Below are positions 26,543 through 29,690 of a DNA stretch of 29,690 nt, piece by piece (within the stretch, counting starts at the first letter, position 1; every line of letters starts with the position of its first letter). Both the position numbers and the translations under genes were made by a program. Source of the stretch: a virus; IMG/VR virus record IMGVR_UViG_3300044633_001253, positions 1 to 29,690 of that record, one strand, 5' to 3'. The notes below the pieces were generated by a model that worked only from the letters and a program-made list of their open reading frames with translations, had not been told where the DNA came from and ran no database searches.

Positions 26543-26873
26543 AAAATAATTGATATCCTTGTTCTATTGTTTCAAAAAAAGTTCCCTTGCTATACATTTC
26601 ACTAGCGATTGATGTATCACTTTTGAGATATTGAGCATTAACGTTTTTCAAAGTAAATGATCCATTTGTTTCATCTGTTTTTTCATATCCTACAAATAGA
26701 ATACTGAAATTTTTCTCATGAAGCACATCATCGAATGCTCCATCGTAGTTTTGGATATATACAATATCTTTTTCACTCCACTTATTATCAATACGAGGAC
26801 ATACACATAGTCTGTATTGATTGTCAATGAATGCTTTAAATACAAAAGCATTTGGTTTAGTTAGTTTATTCAT
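26496..26873 (-). CDS. Hypothetical protein
   Basis: A 125-aa protein from the ATG at 26873 (MNKLTKPNAFVFKAFIDNQY), beta-rich through residue 80 (VYIQNYDGAFDDVLHEKNFS, ILFVGYEKTDETNG), with a Gln-rich tail (QPERQGEQTQTNQ). Not recognised. The start overlaps the upstream stop as ATGAATAA; the earlier in-frame start at 26909 lies inside that gene. Confidence 0.62.
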   Translation of the reverse strand: MNKLTKPNAFVFKAFIDNQYRLCVCPRIDNKWSEKDIVYIQNYDGAFDDVLHEKNFSILFVGYEKTDETNGSFTLKNVNAQYLKSDTSIASEMYSKGTFFETIEQGYQLFYEQPERQGEQTQTNQ

Positions 26874-27045
26874 ATTTTTCAGCACATTTACCGCAAAGTT
26901 GACCAACACCTTCTACATAGTGATATCGATAGTCAATATGTTTGTCTTTGGGTTCATTTGTTTCAACACCACATACAATACATTCTTCCATTTCAGATAT
27001 TACTTTAAAGTCACCATTGGGTAATTTTTCAATTTTATTATTCAT
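26866..27045 (-). CDS. 59-aa zinc-finger protein
   Basis: Encodes MNNKIEKLPNGDFKVISEME then ECIVCGVETNEPKDKHIDYR, YHYVEGVGQLCGKCAEKYE. Two CxxC pairs (CIVC and CGKC) about 30 residues apart make a zinc ribbon. Such small phage zinc proteins often bind nucleic acid or RNA polymerase, but no specific family is recognised. Overlaps the downstream gene by 8 nt. Confidence 0.72.
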   Translation of the reverse strand: MNNKIEKLPNGDFKVISEMEECIVCGVETNEPKDKHIDYRYHYVEGVGQLCGKCAEKYE

Positions 27046-27048
27046 AAT

Positions 27049-27390
27049 TTATTTCCACAAAACTTGTAATATAACTATTAATGCACTTAATGCAATTAGT
27101 GTCAATGTTTTAATACTTATTTTTTCATTAAAATAAATATGTGTCAATATTGTAAACATAACTATACCAATACTAAATGTAAAAATTCTATTTGGCCACA
27201 TTTTTCCATTAAAATATTCTGCTAATAATTTTGTAGCATATATTGATAACAATGTACTAGGCACACTTAACCATATCAACCACATTTCATATTTTTTATA
27301 AAATGAATTAATAAATTGTCCGTAAATTTGATGCCAACCAATAATATAAACAAATACTAATATTGACAGTGCAAATAACAACTTAATCAT
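27049..27390 (-). CDS. Four-span membrane protein
   Basis: A 113-aa membrane protein with about four hydrophobic segments (LLFALSILVFVYIIGWHQIY; WLIWLSVPSTLLSIYATKLL; FTFSIGIVMFTILTHIYF; TLTLIALSALIVILQVLW). The layout and 'NEKISIKTLTLIALSALIVI' ending recall small drug/metabolite (SMR/EamA-like) transporters, and similar proteins occur in T4-like phages. Transport function is not established. Confidence 0.7.
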   Translation of the reverse strand: MIKLLFALSILVFVYIIGWHQIYGQFINSFYKKYEMWLIWLSVPSTLLSIYATKLLAEYFNGKMWPNRIFTFSIGIVMFTILTHIYFNEKISIKTLTLIALSALIVILQVLWK

Positions 27391-27581
27391 TTTGCCCTCA
27401 AAATTGTATTATACTTGTTTACTGAAAGCTTACACAATATGTTTCCTTTACCTACTTTAGCATAAGTATTTTCTTCAATATGAACCAAATCATCAGACTT
27501 GATATTTTCACCCTCTTTTAACTTGGTATACTTTTTAATATCTTTATCTGTTAATTCAACAATATTATCAGCGCTCTTCAT
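27387..27581 (-). CDS. Hypothetical small protein
   Basis: A 64-aa protein: NIVELTDKDIKKYTKLKEGE, NIKSDDLVHIEENTYAKVGK. Beta-rich C-terminus, not recognised. GGAG lies 4 nt before the ATG, a clear Shine-Dalgarno site inside the upstream gene. Joined to the next gene by ATGA. Confidence 0.6.
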   Translation of the reverse strand: MKSADNIVELTDKDIKKYTKLKEGENIKSDDLVHIEENTYAKVGKGNILCKLSVNKYNTILRAK

Positions 27582-27774
27582 ATTCTCCTCTCATTTCTTT
27601 ATAGGATATTTTATTAAACATTAAAGCGTCACCAATATGAATCATTTGCTCTGTTCTAGTAGCCCAAGGATGTCTAAGTGCAAAGACAATACTTGCAATA
27701 GCGAAATAAAACAAAAAGATAACTATACACCCACTAGCAATGTCTTTAAACAGTTTTGTTATACGATTCCACAT
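27568..27774 (-). CDS. Small single-span membrane protein
   Basis: A 68-aa protein with one membrane helix (GCIVIFLFYFAIASIVFAL, residues 15-33), then RHPWATRTEQMIHIGDALMF and SYKEMRGEYEER. The 'HPWAT-TE' after the span recalls a small membrane protein I have seen in other phages. Function unknown. Confidence 0.65.
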   Translation of the reverse strand: MWNRITKLFKDIASGCIVIFLFYFAIASIVFALRHPWATRTEQMIHIGDALMFNKISYKEMRGEYEER

Positions 27775-28117
27775 AACTAATAATATTTTGTTTACCCACG
27801 GGATTCATAGAGTGTACTACATACGGAGGATGTTTAACACCCTTCTTCATACAATAATCCACAAGCCATTTTGCAGCGTCATATCCAGTCTTTTCAGTAT
27901 ATGAATCGTATGGAATATCATCACCTTGTAAACCATGTCCATAATGAATATCATTTAAATCGTGATCGTAGCAAACAAACTTAGGAAGTCCTCGTAGTGT
28001 AATTATGTCTACGAACTCTTGATAGTTTCTTACCACTGAATAATGTTGATCTTTTGGGACATTAACCCAAGTTACATGCGTTGGAATGCGCAGGTCATCC
28101 AAAAATAAATTATACAT
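27746..28117 (-). CDS. Cyclic-phosphate-processing receiver-domain (cREC) protein
   Basis: A 123-aa receiver-like protein with LFLDDLRIP at residues 4-12 (Asp7-Asp8 pair), VCYDHDLND (Asp51-His52-Asp53), TGYDAAKWLVDYC and VVHSMNPVGKQNI (His102-Ser-x-Asn105). This matches the family named cyclic-phosphate processing receiver domain, predicted in comparative genomics to act on 2',3'-cyclic phosphates at RNA ends. Activity is a prediction for the family. It fits with the RNA ligases, kinase and phosphoesterase elsewhere in this window, although it is transcribed with thymidylate synthase. Confidence 0.8.
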   Translation of the reverse strand: MYNLFLDDLRIPTHVTWVNVPKDQHYSVVRNYQEFVDIITLRGLPKFVCYDHDLNDIHYGHGLQGDDIPYDSYTEKTGYDAAKWLVDYCMKKGVKHPPYVVHSMNPVGKQNIISYVESYNKTV

Positions 28118-28123
28118 ATATTA

Positions 28124-28309
28124 TCATTTTTTAATTTTCTCTTCTAAGTATAGAGTATATCTAGCTTGTTGTCTACAGTTAACTAGTTTAGAACCTAAGA
28201 AATCTGCTTTAATGACGCGAATACCTTTTGAACCATATTCGTTCATTATAGTTTCTAATTCTTCGGTAGTAGATACATTATGTATTCTAACGCTATATTT
28301 GTATTTCAT
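28124..28309 (-). CDS. Hypothetical small basic protein
   Basis: A 61-aa protein (MKYKYSVRIHNVSTTEELET, IMNEYGSKGIRVIKADFLGS), with a beta-alpha-beta pattern and basic C-terminus. It recalls the DUF4177-type fold ('V ... LE..LNEYG.KGWRV'), a tentative match. Function unknown. Confidence 0.62.
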   Translation of the reverse strand: MKYKYSVRIHNVSTTEELETIMNEYGSKGIRVIKADFLGSKLVNCRQQARYTLYLEEKIKK

Positions 28310-28449
28310 CTGCTTGGACGTACCAAACTGCTTAAATCTGGTACAGTATAACCTTGTTTAATTAGTTCACGGGTTTGTTTTACAAGTCGGTCAAAATAAG
28401 CCAACTTCATCTTAATTTCTTCTTTTTCTTTCTTGGTCTGTTTTTTCAT
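28306..28449 (-). CDS. 47-aa basic miniprotein
   Basis: Encodes MKKQTKKEKEEIKMKLAYFD, RLVKQTRELIKQGYTVPDLS, SLVRPSR: a Lys-rich helix. Its ATG overlaps the thymidylate synthase stop as ATGA, and its stop overlaps the next ATG the same way, which is strong evidence for a real coupled gene. Function unknown. Confidence 0.66.
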   Translation of the reverse strand: MKKQTKKEKEEIKMKLAYFDRLVKQTRELIKQGYTVPDLSSLVRPSR

Positions 28450-29660
28450 ACAGCTACATCAAACTTAATTGTTGGATGAAACTCATAATCTAATAATTTG
28501 ATATCATCATACTTGAAATCAAACAGTGATTTAACTTCTGGATTCAACCAAACTCTAGGTAGTTTCTTTGGTTCTCTAGTTAATTGTAACTTCAATCCGT
28601 CAATGTGATTTACATAAATATGCGTATCACCCATTGAATGCGTAAACATACCTGGAACCATATTAACAGTTTGCGCAATCATAGCAGTTAACAGTGCATA
28701 ACTTGCAATATTAAATGGCTTTCCAAGTGCAGTGTCCACGGATCTTTGGTAGAGCAAACAATTCAAACGACGGGTTGGAATATTGTCCTCGTTCAGTTTT
28801 TGAATGATCCACACATCAGATTTAGGAAGATTTACAGGACCAACTTGTTTCTGTAAAATCTCAACTCTCTCTTCCAAAGTCAATTCTTCTGTATGAAAGT
28901 GGAAAAGACAATGACAGGGTGGCAATGCGCAATGATCTACCCAGTGTGGATGCCATGCACTCACAATCATACGACGATCATCTGGATTGTTTTTTAACTT
29001 TTCAAGAACTTTTGTAATTTGATCAATTCTTCCTAGAAAAGTTAATGGTTCATCTCCACAATACGTTCCCTTTGTTCCTAAAGATTTGAATTTTGGCATC
29101 GTTGATGGATCAGTTTTATCAACAATTGTAAAAAATGGAAAATCCCGCCACATTCTACCATAAGTTCCTTCACCCAATTCACCCCATTCCTTAGCAAATT
29201 CAACATCGTTTTTGATTCGGTCAATGAATTTATTTTGTTTTTCCTGTATTGATTTCTTTATACTATCAACCACATCAAAATCTTCTGGTTCTAACTTGGA
29301 AGCCAATACTCGTTTTTCTTGATTAGACAACAATAATTCATCTGCTAACATTAATCCACCCAATCTTGGTTTGACTTTCTGATAACGAGAAAATGCCCAT
29401 TCATTCCAAATACGAACATTGTTATCAACCAGATACTTGATGTTGGTATCTCCACTGATAAACCAAAGCAATTCGTGAACAATTGCTGGCCAATGAACTT
29501 TTTTGGTGGTTAATAGAGGAAATGCGTTTAGATCCACATTGTATTTGGCTTGAGCACCAAAAATACCAATGGTATCTACACCAGTTCGGTTCTTTTTAAG
29601 TCTTCCGTTTGTCAAAATATCATTGACAATTCTGAAATATTCTGTGTCTACTTTGTTCAT
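28446..29660 (-). CDS. thyA: Thymidylate synthase with large insertions
   Basis: A 404-aa ThyA, converting dUMP to dTMP with methylene-tetrahydrofolate. Core motifs are present: the N-terminal KKNRTGVDTIGIFG loop, catalytic Cys249 in LPPCHCLFHFH, CLLYQRSVDTALGKPFNIAS, and GDTHIYVNHIDGLKLQLTRE. Against the usual 264 aa it has three insertions: about 67 residues after IWNEWAF (91-157, helical and charged), about 30 at 176-208, and about 40 at 257-298. Reading is continuous, with no sign of an intron or intein. It heads an operon of eleven genes. A -10 box (TATACT, 29673-29668) lies 7 nt before the ATG. Confidence 0.94.
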   Translation of the reverse strand: MNKVDTEYFRIVNDILTNGRLKKNRTGVDTIGIFGAQAKYNVDLNAFPLLTTKKVHWPAIVHELLWFISGDTNIKYLVDNNVRIWNEWAFSRYQKVKPRLGGLMLADELLLSNQEKRVLASKLEPEDFDVVDSIKKSIQEKQNKFIDRIKNDVEFAKEWGELGEGTYGRMWRDFPFFTIVDKTDPSTMPKFKSLGTKGTYCGDEPLTFLGRIDQITKVLEKLKNNPDDRRMIVSAWHPHWVDHCALPPCHCLFHFHTEELTLEERVEILQKQVGPVNLPKSDVWIIQKLNEDNIPTRRLNCLLYQRSVDTALGKPFNIASYALLTAMIAQTVNMVPGMFTHSMGDTHIYVNHIDGLKLQLTREPKKLPRVWLNPEVKSLFDFKYDDIKLLDYEFHPTIKFDVAV

Positions 29661-29667
29661 ATTACTT

Positions 29668-29673
29668 AGTATA
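29668..29673 (-). promoter_or_regulatory. -10 box of the thyA operon promoter
   Basis: TATACT on the - strand, 7 nt before the thyA ATG. A matching -35 box would fall at about 29690-29696, beyond the end of the window, so the promoter is only half visible. Confidence 0.5.
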
Positions 29674-29690
29674 CTTTATAACTTTGTGTC

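Noticed and set aside
28086-28361. 91-codon rightward frame over the cREC gene boundary
   Set aside because: It crosses two tightly spaced leftward genes with good ATGA junctions and has no family resemblance or start signal.
1-29690. tRNA genes
   Set aside because: Scanning by eye on both strands I found no convincing T-loop plus acceptor-stem combination; a covariance search would be needed to exclude them.

Overview
The window reads as part of a large, tailed, lytic-type double-stranded DNA phage genome. Genes are very densely packed with 1-, 4-, 8- and 14-nt overlaps, and base composition is AT-rich. Many products are 30-130 aa. Among the recognisable ones are a DNA ligase, two RNA ligases, a polynucleotide-kinase-like enzyme, two metallophosphoesterases, a dCMP deaminase, thymidylate synthase, a Mom-like DNA modification protein and a GIY-YIG homing endonuclease. 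There is no ribosomal, central-metabolic or integrase gene, and no tRNA or CRISPR array was recognised by eye. The host is probably Gram-negative: two products carry lipoprotein-type signals, and promoters look sigma70-like (TTGACw, 16-17 nt, TAnnnT). A secreted single-EF-hand, Pro/Gly-rich protein (17394-17708) resembles proteins common in Verrucomicrobia and Planctomycetes, which is only a hint about the host.

Layout. Positions 1-3104 (+ strand) are the end of a late or virion block: the tail end of one gene, a 2OG-Fe(II) oxygenase, a glycine-rich adhesin-like protein, two tail-associated small proteins and a tandem pair of small paralogues. From 3101 to the right end almost everything is on the - strand, in about 13 leftward transcription units, broken only by a Mom-like gene (8876-9583) and the EF-hand gene (17394-17708) on the + strand. 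Going right to left, the leftward units are: thymidylate synthase with ten small genes including a cyclic-phosphate-processing receiver-domain protein; a metallophosphoesterase; two small genes; a dCMP deaminase unit; a cluster of zinc-finger and membrane miniproteins; a DUF3307-type membrane protein unit; an Rnl1-like RNA ligase; two head-protein candidates sharing an N-terminal tag; a kinase/phosphoesterase pair; an SPFH (prohibitin-like) lipoprotein unit; a homing endonuclease jammed against a DRB0094-type RNA ligase; a nucleotidyltransferase; a putative PD-(D/E)XK protein; a CDA-fold deaminase; a DUF262 protein; and a DNA ligase leading about eleven tiny genes.

Two regulatory patterns run through the window. 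First, most leftward units start with a TTGACw-16/17-TAnnnT promoter whose -10 box lies only 5-10 nt before the start codon, so the mRNAs should be leaderless or nearly so. The -35 box often sits in the stop codon or terminator of the upstream gene. Second, two virion-block genes and the two tagged head-protein candidates instead carry TATTTATA 4-7 nt before the ATG, a candidate late promoter. Functionally, the recognisable genes form a nucleic-acid repair, modification and nucleotide-supply set, with an unusually full RNA-repair kit (two RNA ligases, kinase, phosphoesterase, cyclic-phosphate receiver protein) spread over several units. No stretch above 300 bases lacks a gene.
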